Assembly (NCBI RefSeq): GCF_024158605.1
Contig: NZ_JAMZGM010000001.1
Span: 1-64,000 of the forward strand
From: Sebaldella sp. S0638
Lineage (GTDB): Bacteria; Fusobacteriota; Fusobacteriia; Fusobacteriales; Leptotrichiaceae
Length of the DNA: 64,000 nt
Direction of reading: 5' to 3'
Below the pieces are notes generated by a model that saw only the letters and a program-made list of their open reading frames with translations, had not been told where the DNA came from and made no database searches. How positions within the stretch are numbered: position 1 is the first letter of the stretch; each line of letters starts with the position of its first letter. Below, piece by piece: positions 45,698 to 54,593 of the stretch. A program made the position numbers and the translations under genes.

Positions 45698-45868
45698 TTA
45701 GATACCTATGTTTTTGGCTTTTTTAGATAAAAGGACATTCCTAAGAAGCCTTCCATCTGTATAACAAAGTGAACAATATTCAAAGTTTCTTGTTTTATCT
45801 AGGTTCGTACCATACTGTCTACCACCTATTATGGGTATTCCGCAACACTGACAAATCTTACAGATCAT
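45698..45868 (-). CDS. Small zinc-ribbon protein, shortened paralogue
   Basis: 56 residues from the start at 45868, beginning MICKICQCCGIPI. Two Cys pairs (CQCC, and CSLC in FEYCSLCYTDG) and the sequence YGTN followed by D..RN.EYC match the putative zinc-ribbon family also represented by the gene at 46322-46588, which continues for about 35 residues more. A longer frame to 45901 has no ribosome site of its own. Role unknown; these proteins are often near oxidoreductases. Confidence 0.75.
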   Translation of the reverse strand: MICKICQCCGIPIIGGRQYGTNLDKTRNFEYCSLCYTDGRLLRNVLLSKKAKNIGI

Positions 45869-45901
45869 ATCATCACCCTTTCTGTTATATTTTTTTACCA
45901 T

Positions 45902-46260
45902 ATCGCTGAGATGATAACATAATTTCCTATTTTCTTTAAGTCATAAACATAGATTCCTTAATCCATTATACATTTTTACTATAGAGTAGTCAATTCATTA
46001 TTTTAATTTTATTAATTAATTTAATATCTACTCAAATATATATAAAATTTATAAAGACTATTGCGCAATAAAAATTTTCATCTTTTTTTAAATTCACTCT
46101 ATTATAATATAATTCAGTAACCAAGCAATGTTGTCAACATTTTTTCATTATTATTTTTTTTGATATAAAATATAGTATTTTTATTTAAAAAAACCATATT
46201 TTAAAAATTTTTTTTACTTTTTAACCAATAAATTACTAAAAATCTTTACTAAAAACTTTT
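45902..46260. other. AT-rich intergenic stretch
   Basis: About 360 bases, over three-quarters A/T, without a gene I can support. On the minus strand TTGACA occurs near 46130-46135 but no well-spaced -10 box follows. Confidence 0.5.
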
Positions 46261-46314
46261 AATAAAAAACACTGTGAAATTCTGCTGTTAAACATTCATT
46301 ATTCACAGTGTTTT
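46261..46314 (-). terminator. Terminator of the zinc-ribbon gene
   Basis: AAAAAACACTGTGAA (46264-46278) pairs with TTCACAGTGTTTT (46302-46314) across a 23-base loop; T-run on the minus strand. Confidence 0.8.
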
Positions 46315-46321
46315 GTCTATA

Positions 46322-46588
46322 TTATTTTGACCAGCGTTTTAGTCCTGAATACATTACATTTAATATCTCTTTTATACCATCGGTATTTTTACTGTCCAGA
46401 CCGCCGAATCTTTTCAGAAAGTCCATTCCCTTTTCCACCATTTCATTCATGGTAATTTCATAGGTAAATTCACCCTCGCTAAAACAAAAGACACAGTAAT
46501 CTTCATTTTTGCTGCCGTCAGTATTTGTTCCGAAATATTTTTCCTCATTCAGTGACATTGCACAGCTTTGACATATTTTTTCTATCAT
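46322..46588 (-). CDS. Putative zinc-ribbon protein
   Basis: 88 residues. Cys residues at C6, C9 (ICQSCAMSL) and C32, C35 (DYCVFCFSEG) form a zinc-ribbon pattern; FGTNTDGSKNEDYC is the family's typical middle. A helical C-terminal half (MNEMVEKGMDFLKRFGG) follows. It resembles the putative zinc-ribbon domain family PF12674 from memory. Lies 60 bases after the Gfo/Idh/MocA gene in the same direction, so probably the same transcript. Confidence 0.82.
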   Translation of the reverse strand: MIEKICQSCAMSLNEEKYFGTNTDGSKNEDYCVFCFSEGEFTYEITMNEMVEKGMDFLKRFGGLDSKNTDGIKEILNVMYSGLKRWSK

Positions 46589-46648
46589 ATTTCCTCCTTT
46601 TTAATATCAATTTTCAAAATTTATATTTCCAAGAGGTGCCAAAAGAAA

Positions 46649-47647
46649 CTATTCATTGTCATATTTACTGTCAGCGGGATAAACTACACCCATCTGTTTT
46701 CTTGCTGTATCCATTATTTCACCCATTATTTTAGTAAGCTCATAGCTGTTTACAGGTGATTCTGATTTTCCTGCCTCATATGTTTCTATAAAATGTTCCA
46801 GTTCGTATACCATTGTATTTTCTTCCTGATATTCCGTAAGTATTTCCTCAGTACCATTTCTGTAAATGATTTTTGCTCCTCTCATTTCAGAAATATGATT
46901 TATCATTATAGAACCGTTTTCTCCCTGAATCTCACTGGGATTAAACGAATCAGTTATCTTTGAAAAAATAACATTTGCCTGCATATCATCATATTCCAGA
47001 ATAAGTGTACCTTCACCGTCAACTCCGCTTGTAAGCTTCAACCCGCTTGCGATTACGTTATTCGGTCTTCCGAACATTGCTACTATGGCATAGAGAGGAT
47101 AAACCCCTATATCCATTAATGCTCCGTTAGAAAATTTCGGATCAAACGTATTTGTATATTCCCCGTTTTTATATTTATCATATCTTGAGGAATACTGACA
47201 GTATGAACCGATATATCTTCTTACCTTTCCTATTTTATGAAGATTTTTATATAATGCTTCATAATTAGGAACAAATGTTAGTTTCATGGCTTCCATCACC
47301 AAAGTTTCGTACTCTTTTGATGTTTTTATCAGATCATTTACTTCAAAAGCATTTGAAGCAAGAGGTTTCTCACATAATACTGCTATTTTATGTGTAAGAA
47401 AAAGTTTTGACTGCTCGTAATGAAGCGAATTCGGAGAAGCTATATAGACAGCATCTATTGTTCCACTCTCAGCCATCTCTTTCAGATCTGTAAAAATATT
47501 CTCTACCTTGTATTTTGCTGCGAATTCTGCCGCCTTTTCCTCAGTTCTTGAATAAACTGCATTCAGCTTAAAATTCTCAAGCATTCCGCCGGCATTTATC
47601 AGTTTTTCAGTTATCCAGTTTGTACCTACTATACCAAATCTTACCAT
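46649..47647 (-). CDS. Gfo/Idh/MocA-family oxidoreductase
   Basis: About 332 residues from the ATG at 47647, which follows GAGGTGAT; the longer frame starts with GTG. N-terminal Rossmann fold with GIVGTNWIT (about 5-13), and YIASPNSLHYEQ then CEKPLASNA, the EKP motif that binds the nicotinamide and holds the catalytic Lys. The C-terminal half is the usual alpha/beta dimerisation domain. NAD(P)-dependent oxidation or reduction of a sugar or polyol is expected; the substrate cannot be read from the sequence. No sugar genes adjoin it. Confidence 0.92.
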   Translation of the reverse strand: MVRFGIVGTNWITEKLINAGGMLENFKLNAVYSRTEEKAAEFAAKYKVENIFTDLKEMAESGTIDAVYIASPNSLHYEQSKLFLTHKIAVLCEKPLASNAFEVNDLIKTSKEYETLVMEAMKLTFVPNYEALYKNLHKIGKVRRYIGSYCQYSSRYDKYKNGEYTNTFDPKFSNGALMDIGVYPLYAIVAMFGRPNNVIASGLKLTSGVDGEGTLILEYDDMQANVIFSKITDSFNPSEIQGENGSIMINHISEMRGAKIIYRNGTEEILTEYQEENTMVYELEHFIETYEAGKSESPVNSYELTKIMGEIMDTARKQMGVVYPADSKYDNE

Positions 47648-47779
47648 CTTTATCACCTCATATATTTTCTGATACTCTGGCAGTCCGGAGTTTTATAAAT
47701 TAAAATACTTATTCATGACATCCAGACTTTGTTTTTGTATAATTTTATTTAAACATAAAATTCTTTTGTAGTCAAGGAA

Positions 47780-48997
47780 TTAATCCACTCTCAATGCATC
47801 TATAGGATTTAATTTCGACGCCTTTGATGCCGGGTATACTCCGAAAACCACTCCGATTAGTGTGGAAACAATAATCGAAATCAAAAGTATGCTTACTTTT
47901 ATAATAAGAACCAGTCCAAGTGCATTAGATATTAATAATGCAGAAATACTTCCCAGAAGTATCCCGATTACTCCCCCTGAAACAGTAAGAATTATCGACT
48001 CTATCAAAAACTGAAGCAGTATATCTTTATTCTTTGCCCCTATTGCTTTTCTAAGTCCTATTTCCCTTATTCTTTCCGTAACACTTACAAGCATGATATT
48101 CATTACCCCTATTCCTCCTACGAAAAGAGAAACTGAGGCTACGAAACTCACGAATATAGAAAGCATACTAAGTATACTGTTAAACTGTTCCAGTCCTGTA
48201 TTAGAGTTTACAGCCTGATAAAGTCCGTCTATCTGTGCTTCTTTATTTAAAACATTTGTTGTAACATCCATTATCTGGCTTAGCTCATTCGGGTCTGATA
48301 CTTTTACTTTTATTCCCGAATAATATTTCTCGTCAAGTTTACTGATATATTGATAATTCTGATAAGGTATCTGTATAAAACTCGGGCTGTTTCCTCCGAA
48401 GATACCGGACAGACTGGCCACAGGGTTCTTGGAAACTCCCACTACCACATAATCTTTATTTCCCAGATCTCTTATCCTTACAGTTATTTTTTTCCCCAGA
48501 GGTGATTCATCTCCGAATATTCTTGCTACGGTCACATCATCCACTATGGCAAAATATCCTGTTTTTCTGTACTCCTCTGCGTTAAAGTATCTCCCTTTCA
48601 GAAGCTGTGTATTTTCTATATTAAAAGACGCCGGAATTACACCTGTTATTATGGCAAAATTTCTAAATCCCGATGCCATTTCTACTCTTTGTCTTGCTGT
48701 TCCTGTCGGTGCTACAGCTTCCACGCCGCTTATATTTTTTATCATATCCACTTGTTTCTGCTGCAGTCTGTTTCTGTTTTTTATATTATCTATTGAAGTG
48801 TCTATTGATACATCAAAGTTTCCTATTCCAAGTTTGTTTAAATCCCCGACTATTTTTTCCTGTGCTCCGGCCCCTATTGCCGACATTAATATTACCGCAC
48901 TTATCCCGATTATTATTCCCAGCATGGTCAGGAATGATCTCATTTTATAGCTTAGGAGATTGGCAAAGGCCATTTTTAATGATTCTAAAAAATTCAT
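47780..48997 (-). CDS. MacB-like ABC transporter permease
   Basis: 405 residues of the FtsX/MacB permease type. One N-terminal membrane helix (about 20-42, FLTMLGIIIGISAVILMSAI), a large periplasmic domain (about 43-275), then three helices near the C-terminus, including VGGIGVMNIMLVSVTERIREIGLRKAIGA. The end is KLNPIDALRVD, typical of the family. In this system the permease and ATPase are separate genes. Start overlaps the ATPase stop by 4 bases (ATGA). Confidence 0.93.
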   Translation of the reverse strand: MNFLESLKMAFANLLSYKMRSFLTMLGIIIGISAVILMSAIGAGAQEKIVGDLNKLGIGNFDVSIDTSIDNIKNRNRLQQKQVDMIKNISGVEAVAPTGTARQRVEMASGFRNFAIITGVIPASFNIENTQLLKGRYFNAEEYRKTGYFAIVDDVTVARIFGDESPLGKKITVRIRDLGNKDYVVVGVSKNPVASLSGIFGGNSPSFIQIPYQNYQYISKLDEKYYSGIKVKVSDPNELSQIMDVTTNVLNKEAQIDGLYQAVNSNTGLEQFNSILSMLSIFVSFVASVSLFVGGIGVMNIMLVSVTERIREIGLRKAIGAKNKDILLQFLIESIILTVSGGVIGILLGSISALLISNALGLVLIIKVSILLISIIVSTLIGVVFGVYPASKASKLNPIDALRVD

Positions 48998-49680
48998 CTT
49001 CTGTTTTTCACCTCTTCATCCAGTTCTATAATTCCGTCCCTGAGCCTGATTATTCTCTTACAGTGTTCTGCTACATCCTCTTCGTGTGTAACCATTACAA
49101 TTGTTGTTCCTTTATCATTAAGATCCCTGAATATACCGAGAACTTCTTCTCCTGAACGTGTATCAAGGTTTCCTGTAGGCTCATCTGCGAGCAGTATTTT
49201 TGGAGAATTGATGATAGACCTTGCAATTGCCACCCTTTGTCTCTGACCGCCTGACAGCTCATTCGGCTTATGATGTACTCTGTCTCCGAGTCCCACTGCA
49301 GTCAATGCTTCCACGCCTCTTTCATATCTTTCTTTTTTCGGCATATTGGCATACATTGCCGGCAGTATTACATTTTCCAGTGATGATAATTTAGGCAGCA
49401 GATTAAATGACTGAAATATAAATCCCAGCTTTTGATTTCTTATTGTAGAAAGTTCGTCCTGTGTCATCGTGGAAATATCTATTCCGTCAAGGTAATATTT
49501 ACCTCCTGTAAGCTGATCCAGACATCCCAGAATATTCATAAAAGTAGATTTTCCGCTTCCGCTTGGTCCCATCAGGGCAACATATTCCTCAGCTTCCACT
49601 TTTAGATTTATCCCTTTCAAAACTTCCAGAGAAAGCGGACCATTCTCATATACTTTTCTCAGATCTTCAACAACTATCAT
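48994..49680 (-). CDS. MacB-like ABC transporter ATP-binding protein
   Basis: 228 residues. Walker A GPSGSGKST (about 39-47), signature LSGGQRQRVAIARS, Walker B KILLADEPTGNLD and a switch His in VTHEEDV. This belongs to the LolD/MacB family that drives mechanotransmission rather than classic transport. Pairs with the permease at 47780-48997 and lies 25 bases after the adaptor gene. Confidence 0.95.
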   Translation of the reverse strand: MIVVEDLRKVYENGPLSLEVLKGINLKVEAEEYVALMGPSGSGKSTFMNILGCLDQLTGGKYYLDGIDISTMTQDELSTIRNQKLGFIFQSFNLLPKLSSLENVILPAMYANMPKKERYERGVEALTAVGLGDRVHHKPNELSGGQRQRVAIARSIINSPKILLADEPTGNLDTRSGEEVLGIFRDLNDKGTTIVMVTHEEDVAEHCKRIIRLRDGIIELDEEVKNRR

Positions 49681-49705
49681 TTATACTATCCTTTCCTGTG
49701 CCGCA

Positions 49706-50845
49706 TTACATAGGCCCTCTTGGGGCTCCTGGTGTTCTTTGGTTTCCTTTTTTATTTCCTTTTTTACCGTTACCGGCACCTGCCTTAGTGTCGGCAATTT
49801 TTATTTTTTCACCGTCTTTAAGATTCAGATCAGCTTCTTTTACTACTCTGTCTCCTACATTTATACCGCTTTTTATATGGTAAAAATTATTGTCTGTTTC
49901 CCCTACGGTTACTTCTTTTCTCATTACTTTATTATCCTTATCCACTATATATACAAAATATTTATTATTTTCGTTTAATACAGATGTATATGGAAGCTTT
50001 ATTACATTCTGTTCATCAAGATACAAAACCTTTGCATCTACCACATTTCCCGGCTTCAAAAGTCCCGGATTATCCAGTCTTATTTCTATTTCTACACGGC
50101 TTTCGTTATATGAAGTATCTTTAGTTGCTGTACTTGCTATATCTACTACTCTTCCGGTAATTGTCTCTCCTTCTGTAAGAGCATCTGCTGTTATAAGTGC
50201 CTTTTGCCCTACTTTTACATTCTTGGCATCATAATCCGTAAGGTCTACTTTTATGGAAAGGTCTCTTATATTAGTGATTTTAAACAAAGGGCTGTCTGTA
50301 TTAACCCTGTAGTTATCATCAGCTATCATTTCAGTGATTACGCCATCTACTGGACTGATTATTCTATCGTCATATTTTTGGTAATCTTCTTCCAAGTTAG
50401 CTATTTCCAGTCTTAATGTTCTTATATCATAGTCTATATCCTGAAGATCCACTCTTGGAGCACCGCCTACTTTCAGTAATTCTCCTGTATTCACACGGTC
50501 TCTCTGTTTTTGTTCCAGAGAAATCTTTTTTTCCTGAATTGATCTAAGTGCTGAATTTTTATCCGTAGGATCAAATGTAAGTATTATATCGCCTTTTTTT
50601 ACTGTATCGCCCAGTTCAAAGTATCTTTTGGCAACCATTAATTTTTTTGATGTATATACTGATATTTCATTATTTGACTTTACCTGTCCTGTTTCTTCCA
50701 CAAAAAGCTGTAAATTTCCTTTTTCTGCTGTTACTACTTCATATGCAACTTCATTTTTATCCTTTTTTGAAGACGATTTGAAGAATAAAAATCCCAAAAG
50801 TAACACTACTATTAATAAAACTGCTATTATTATTTTCTTTTTCAA
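49706..50845 (-). CDS. MacA-like periplasmic adaptor subunit
   Basis: 379 residues. One N-terminal membrane anchor (IIIAVLLIVVLLLGFLFF, about 4-21), then lipoyl-like half-motifs, a coiled hairpin (about 95-150), and beta-barrel and membrane-proximal domains (DGVITEMIADDNY, VGQKALITADAL). The C-terminus is a Gly/Lys/Pro-rich tail (GNGKKGNKKGNQRTPGAPRG) with no known role. It bridges MacB and TolC in a tripartite export pump. Located 13 bases after the TolC gene. Confidence 0.93.
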   Translation of the reverse strand: MKKKIIIAVLLIVVLLLGFLFFKSSSKKDKNEVAYEVVTAEKGNLQLFVEETGQVKSNNEISVYTSKKLMVAKRYFELGDTVKKGDIILTFDPTDKNSALRSIQEKKISLEQKQRDRVNTGELLKVGGAPRVDLQDIDYDIRTLRLEIANLEEDYQKYDDRIISPVDGVITEMIADDNYRVNTDSPLFKITNIRDLSIKVDLTDYDAKNVKVGQKALITADALTEGETITGRVVDIASTATKDTSYNESRVEIEIRLDNPGLLKPGNVVDAKVLYLDEQNVIKLPYTSVLNENNKYFVYIVDKDNKVMRKEVTVGETDNNFYHIKSGINVGDRVVKEADLNLKDGEKIKIADTKAGAGNGKKGNKKGNQRTPGAPRGPM

Positions 50846-50858
50846 ACTATCCTCACTC

Positions 50859-52103
50859 CTAATTCATATATTTTATTTTATAAGTAAAACTTGCAAGTTC
50901 ATTCTTTGCTTTTTCATATTCCCTTGCAGCCAGATCAAGTGCATTCAGACGATCCAGATAATCACTGTAAGTAGACATCCCCAGTTCGTATTTTTTATTA
51001 TAAACCTCATAATCTTTCTGTTTTACTTCAAAATCCTTCTGGCTTATAAGTTCATTGGTCTGAAGAGTCGTATACTGAATCATATTTTCTTTGATTCTGT
51101 TCTCTACATTTGCCTTTGTATCCAGATAATCCACCTGATTTTTCTTCAGATCGTTCTTTATCTGCTCATAGTCTCCCTTATAATTAAAGAGTGTCTTTTT
51201 TACTCCTAATCCCAGTATGAATTCTTCATTTTCAAATGAATAAGACATTTCTGCGTTTAATTCAGGCATACTGGTTTCATATTTTTCTCTTCTCAGTTTT
51301 TCTACATTTACCTTTTCATTCAGCTTTACACTTTTTAAGTCAGTCACTCCTATATTATAAAACTCGTCTTTTTCTAAGTCTCTTTTTTTTATGTCATCAA
51401 ATTTTCCGTCAAGAATAACATTGTATACCTTAAAATTTTCCGTAAAAACCAAAAGCTCTCTCCTCATATTATCCAGATTAAGTATGGCTTTTTCGTATTC
51501 TGCCCTTGAGGAAATATGGTCAAATTCAGAAGCTGTTCCCAGTTCAAATTTTCTTTTTATTATGTTATAGTCTCTTTTCTTTACTTCAAGAGTTTTTTCC
51601 TCTACTTCTATTTCTTTTTCTTTATTCTTGTAATTTTTATACAAATCAATAAGATTAACCACCTGTGTATCCAGTGTCTGCTGATTTGTAACCTTCTGAG
51701 CTTCCAGTGATAAATCGTTAATGATACGCTGTGAGTCGTACTGGCTGTAATAAAGTTCTTTCAAATCTTTAGAGACTCCTATTCTGTTTTCTATAACCTT
51801 ACTGTCAAGAGTATCATAATCAAATCTGTAATTAAAAATCCCGTATTCAGCCTGTGTTGATAACCCGTAATGACTTTTCCCCACTGTATCATAATACTTA
51901 TTATCTACATTTAAAGTGACTCCGTTCCATTCGCCTTTATCTATAAGTGCTCTGTTTATCTCATAAGAATCAATATTCAGTTTGTTCTTTTCTGTAGTAT
52001 ATGATTGATTTTCCAGCTGTGTTATAGCATTATCTAAGTCTATTGAATACAGGTTCACACTAATTAAAATTAAAAACAAAAGTTTTATTTTTGTATTTTT
52101 CAC
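50859..52103 (-). CDS. TolC-family outer membrane efflux protein
   Basis: 414 residues. Signal peptide KIKLLFLILISVNLYS, then long coiled helices (about 100-190 and 320-400) and two beta stretches (NVDNKYYDTVGKSHYGLS, PELNAEMSYSFENEEFIL) that would form the outer-membrane barrel of the trimer. The repeated FELGTASEFD and YELGMSTYSDYLDR are the two helix-turn signatures of TolC repeats. First gene of the efflux set, 23 bases after sdaA. Confidence 0.88.
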   Translation of the reverse strand: MKNTKIKLLFLILISVNLYSIDLDNAITQLENQSYTTEKNKLNIDSYEINRALIDKGEWNGVTLNVDNKYYDTVGKSHYGLSTQAEYGIFNYRFDYDTLDSKVIENRIGVSKDLKELYYSQYDSQRIINDLSLEAQKVTNQQTLDTQVVNLIDLYKNYKNKEKEIEVEEKTLEVKKRDYNIIKRKFELGTASEFDHISSRAEYEKAILNLDNMRRELLVFTENFKVYNVILDGKFDDIKKRDLEKDEFYNIGVTDLKSVKLNEKVNVEKLRREKYETSMPELNAEMSYSFENEEFILGLGVKKTLFNYKGDYEQIKNDLKKNQVDYLDTKANVENRIKENMIQYTTLQTNELISQKDFEVKQKDYEVYNKKYELGMSTYSDYLDRLNALDLAAREYEKAKNELASFTYKIKYMN

Positions 52104-52126
52104 TTTTCTACTACTCCTTAGTTTTT

Positions 52127-53338
52127 TTATTTCTTCAATAACTTATCCAACTTCACCTTAGCCAGTCCTGCAAGTGAAGTCTCTTTATATTCCGAACGCA
52201 GATCTTTTCCTGTTTCCATCATAGTTTCTGTTATCTCGTCAAAAGAAACAAGATGCTCACCGTCAGACATAAGACTGTAGTATGCACAGTCTATCGCTTT
52301 AGCGGAATATATCGCATTTCTTTCTATACACGGAACCTGAACATATCCTTCTATAGGATCGCATGTCATTCCTAGACAATGTTCCAGTCCTATTTCCGCC
52401 GCATATTCTATCTGATCCAGAGTACCGTTAAGTATATATGCCACCATTCCGGCTCCCATAGAACAGGCTACACCGATTTCACCCTGACATCCTACTTCTG
52501 CTCCGGAAATAGAAGCATTCTTTTTTATCACATTTCCAAGAATCCCTGCCACTGCCAGTGCTTTTACCAGCTCTTCTTCAGTAAGATCCTTTGTTACTTT
52601 ATAAGCCTTTAAAAGTGCGGGTATGATTCCGCAGGCTCCGCATGTAGGAGCAGTTACTACTTTTCCGGCTGCGGCATTTTCCTCAGAAACAGCAAGTGCA
52701 TATGAATAAACCCTTCCTTCAAGTCTGTCCTGAAATCCGGATTTTCTGAATTTTTCATAATAACTCTTGGCTTTTCTCTCAAGCTTTAATTTCCCCGGTA
52801 AAAAACCTTCGGCTTTAAGGCCTTTTTCTACAGCTTCGTCCATTACTTTCAGTATATCTTTCAGATAATCCCATATTTCAGTACCTTCATTATGTTCTAC
52901 ATATTCTGTAAGGTCTTTTCCGTTATCTCTGCACCATTTCATAATTTCCTTAAAATTCTTTTCTTTATAAACTTCTTCCTGATCTGCGGCAGCTTCACCT
53001 TCTTCCACTATCTTTCCGCCGCCTACAGAATAAAACAAAGATTCTCCGGTTATTTTTCCGCTGTTATCATAAGCTGTGAACTTCATTGCATTAGTATGTT
53101 TTTCTTTTATTATTTCCGGTTTAAATATTATGTTACAGTTTTCACCAAGTGTTTTCAGTATGATATAATCTGTTAAATGTCCTTTTCCTGTGGCTGCAAG
53201 ACTGCCATACAGCTCCACTTCGTAAGAAACAGCTGCCGGATTTTTTTCCCGGAATTTTTCTGCTGCTCTCTGAGGCCCCATTGTATGACTGCTTGACGGC
53301 CCGTAACCTGCTTTATATAATTCTCTTAATGATTCCAT
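52127..53338 (-). CDS. sdaA: L-serine ammonia-lyase, Fe-S dependent, single chain
   Basis: Deaminates L-serine to pyruvate. About 403 residues from the start at 53338 (MESLRELYKAGYGPSSSHT), the conserved opening of the family; the longer frame to 53371 has the AAGGAG site inside it, 14 bases from this ATG. The N-terminal beta domain (SSSHTMGP) is followed by the alpha domain with APTCGACGIIPALL and GCQGEIGVACSMGAG, then CDPIEGYVQVPCIERN; the Cys residues coordinate the 4Fe-4S cluster. The fused alpha/beta layout is like that of E. coli SdaA. Confidence 0.95.
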   Translation of the reverse strand: MESLRELYKAGYGPSSSHTMGPQRAAEKFREKNPAAVSYEVELYGSLAATGKGHLTDYIILKTLGENCNIIFKPEIIKEKHTNAMKFTAYDNSGKITGESLFYSVGGGKIVEEGEAAADQEEVYKEKNFKEIMKWCRDNGKDLTEYVEHNEGTEIWDYLKDILKVMDEAVEKGLKAEGFLPGKLKLERKAKSYYEKFRKSGFQDRLEGRVYSYALAVSEENAAAGKVVTAPTCGACGIIPALLKAYKVTKDLTEEELVKALAVAGILGNVIKKNASISGAEVGCQGEIGVACSMGAGMVAYILNGTLDQIEYAAEIGLEHCLGMTCDPIEGYVQVPCIERNAIYSAKAIDCAYYSLMSDGEHLVSFDEITETMMETGKDLRSEYKETSLAGLAKVKLDKLLKK

Positions 53339-53500
53339 ATGTATAAATTTATGTCTCCTTTCTATGATCAATTATCTTTTTTTAATAACTTGTCTGTTCT
53401 ATTTTACCATTTTTCGTATTTATTTTGTATCTAAAAATAAATTTTTATACATAAAAAAGAAAATGGAAAAATTCAGTATTTTTGTGATATCTGCCGGTTA

Positions 53501-54208
53501 TTATTCCCACCAGAAACTCCATACTGTGGAATCTTTCAGCAATGAAGCCAGTTTTCTTAAAGAACCCGCATCGTTGCTCACTATTTCATTACAAAACAGA
53601 TATTGTTCATAAGCCAGTTTTTCTGCCTCCTGAAAGTTCTGCGGCGGTATTTCCACCATGAATTCTACACTGTTTGCTGTTATTACTGTAGGAACAGCCT
53701 TATATTTTCTGTACCAGTATTCTGATACTGCTATCTGGCTGTCAGGAGTGGGACATTCGTTATAACCGCCCATAGGTATATACCCGGGTATTTCCCATGG
53801 TTTTCTCGTAGGTATTTTGAATATCAGAATTTCGTCAAAGGGATGTGAAGTATCAGAATCTATGTATTCATTCAGATAGTCATTTGCCGTTTCCAGCGAA
53901 AACTCGCCGAGCGGTACCTGATAATCCTGCATATAATCATAATAACTTCTTTTAGCCTTAAAAAACTTTTCCGCATCTATATCCCTTGAATATTCAATAA
54001 GCTCTTTTACACTGCTCAGTTCCAGATTCACTGTCAGTGCATCATACAAAACATCAGAAGGTACTACTATCACAGGGTAAAAATTACTTTTCTTTCCTTC
54101 TTTGTACAATTCTGCATATCTGTTTTCTATTATCTCTCTTATTGAACCTTCAAAGATTTCATATTTATAATTTAGTATATTTACTATATCTTCTGTACTT
54201 TTTTTCAT
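53501..54208 (-). CDS. DUF4253-containing protein
   Basis: 235 residues. The C-terminal half shows the DUF4253 pattern: PMGGYNECPTPDSQIAVSEYW, AVPTVITANSVEFMV, EIPPQ..EA..LAYEQYLFC and the end STVWSFWWE. The N-terminal 110 residues are helical. No signal peptide, so probably cytoplasmic. Family function is unknown; DUF4253 is often found near toxin/immunity genes, but none is nearby here. Its mRNA leader holds a long hairpin just upstream of the AAGGAAGG ribosome site. Confidence 0.9.
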   Translation of the reverse strand: MKKSTEDIVNILNYKYEIFEGSIREIIENRYAELYKEGKKSNFYPVIVVPSDVLYDALTVNLELSSVKELIEYSRDIDAEKFFKAKRSYYDYMQDYQVPLGEFSLETANDYLNEYIDSDTSHPFDEILIFKIPTRKPWEIPGYIPMGGYNECPTPDSQIAVSEYWYRKYKAVPTVITANSVEFMVEIPPQNFQEAEKLAYEQYLFCNEIVSNDAGSLRKLASLLKDSTVWSFWWE

Positions 54209-54226
54209 TTAAGCAACCTTCCTTTA

Positions 54227-54312
54227 TATAGCAGTTTTATTTATTTTGCGGAATAAACCGTATTTTTATGAAACCGGTTTATTATTCCGCACCAATAAGT
54301 AAAACTGCTATA
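54227..54312. repeat. MITE-like palindrome in the DUF4253 leader
   Basis: 86 bases with inverted ends of about 35 bases: TATAGCAGTTTTA on each side, followed by TTATT and GCGGAATAA..ACCG in both arms, with small differences (an extra TAA and two bases). The whole can fold into one hairpin. It lies between the DUF4253 promoter and its ribosome site. It could be a small non-autonomous transposon copy, or a leader structure. Confidence 0.6.
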
Positions 54313-54333
54313 ATAAAAAAACTATATAAACAA

Positions 54334-54362
54334 ATTATACTTTATTTATAGTAAAATAACAA
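54334..54362 (-). promoter_or_regulatory. Promoter of the DUF4253 gene
   Basis: TTGTTA (54357-54362), 17 bases, TATAAT (54334-54339) on the minus strand; the transcript would begin about 15 bases before the 86-base hairpin. The other part of the gap, from 54363 to 54543, is AT-rich and holds no other gene I can support. Confidence 0.65.
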
Positions 54363-54543
54363 CTTATAAATTTTTTCGCAGAATGGTTCCGAACCCTGTA
54401 TATAATTATTTCCCGGAAATTTCATCTGATGCTTTTAGTATAACTATCCAATGTGTCAAACGTGTGAATTTTTTATTTTTTATTTAAAATTTTTATTGTT
54501 TTCAATGTATCTTCTATTATATATTTTAAACAACCGCATTATG

Positions 54544-54552
54544 TGATATAAT
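54544..54552 (+). promoter_or_regulatory. Extended -10 promoter of the UbiB-family gene
   Basis: TGA-TATAAT at 54544-54552 with a weak -35; a short leader leads to AGGAGG before the ATG at 54594. Confidence 0.55.
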
Positions 54553-54593
54553 TAAACAAATATTATATATTAATATATTCAGAAGGAGGATTT

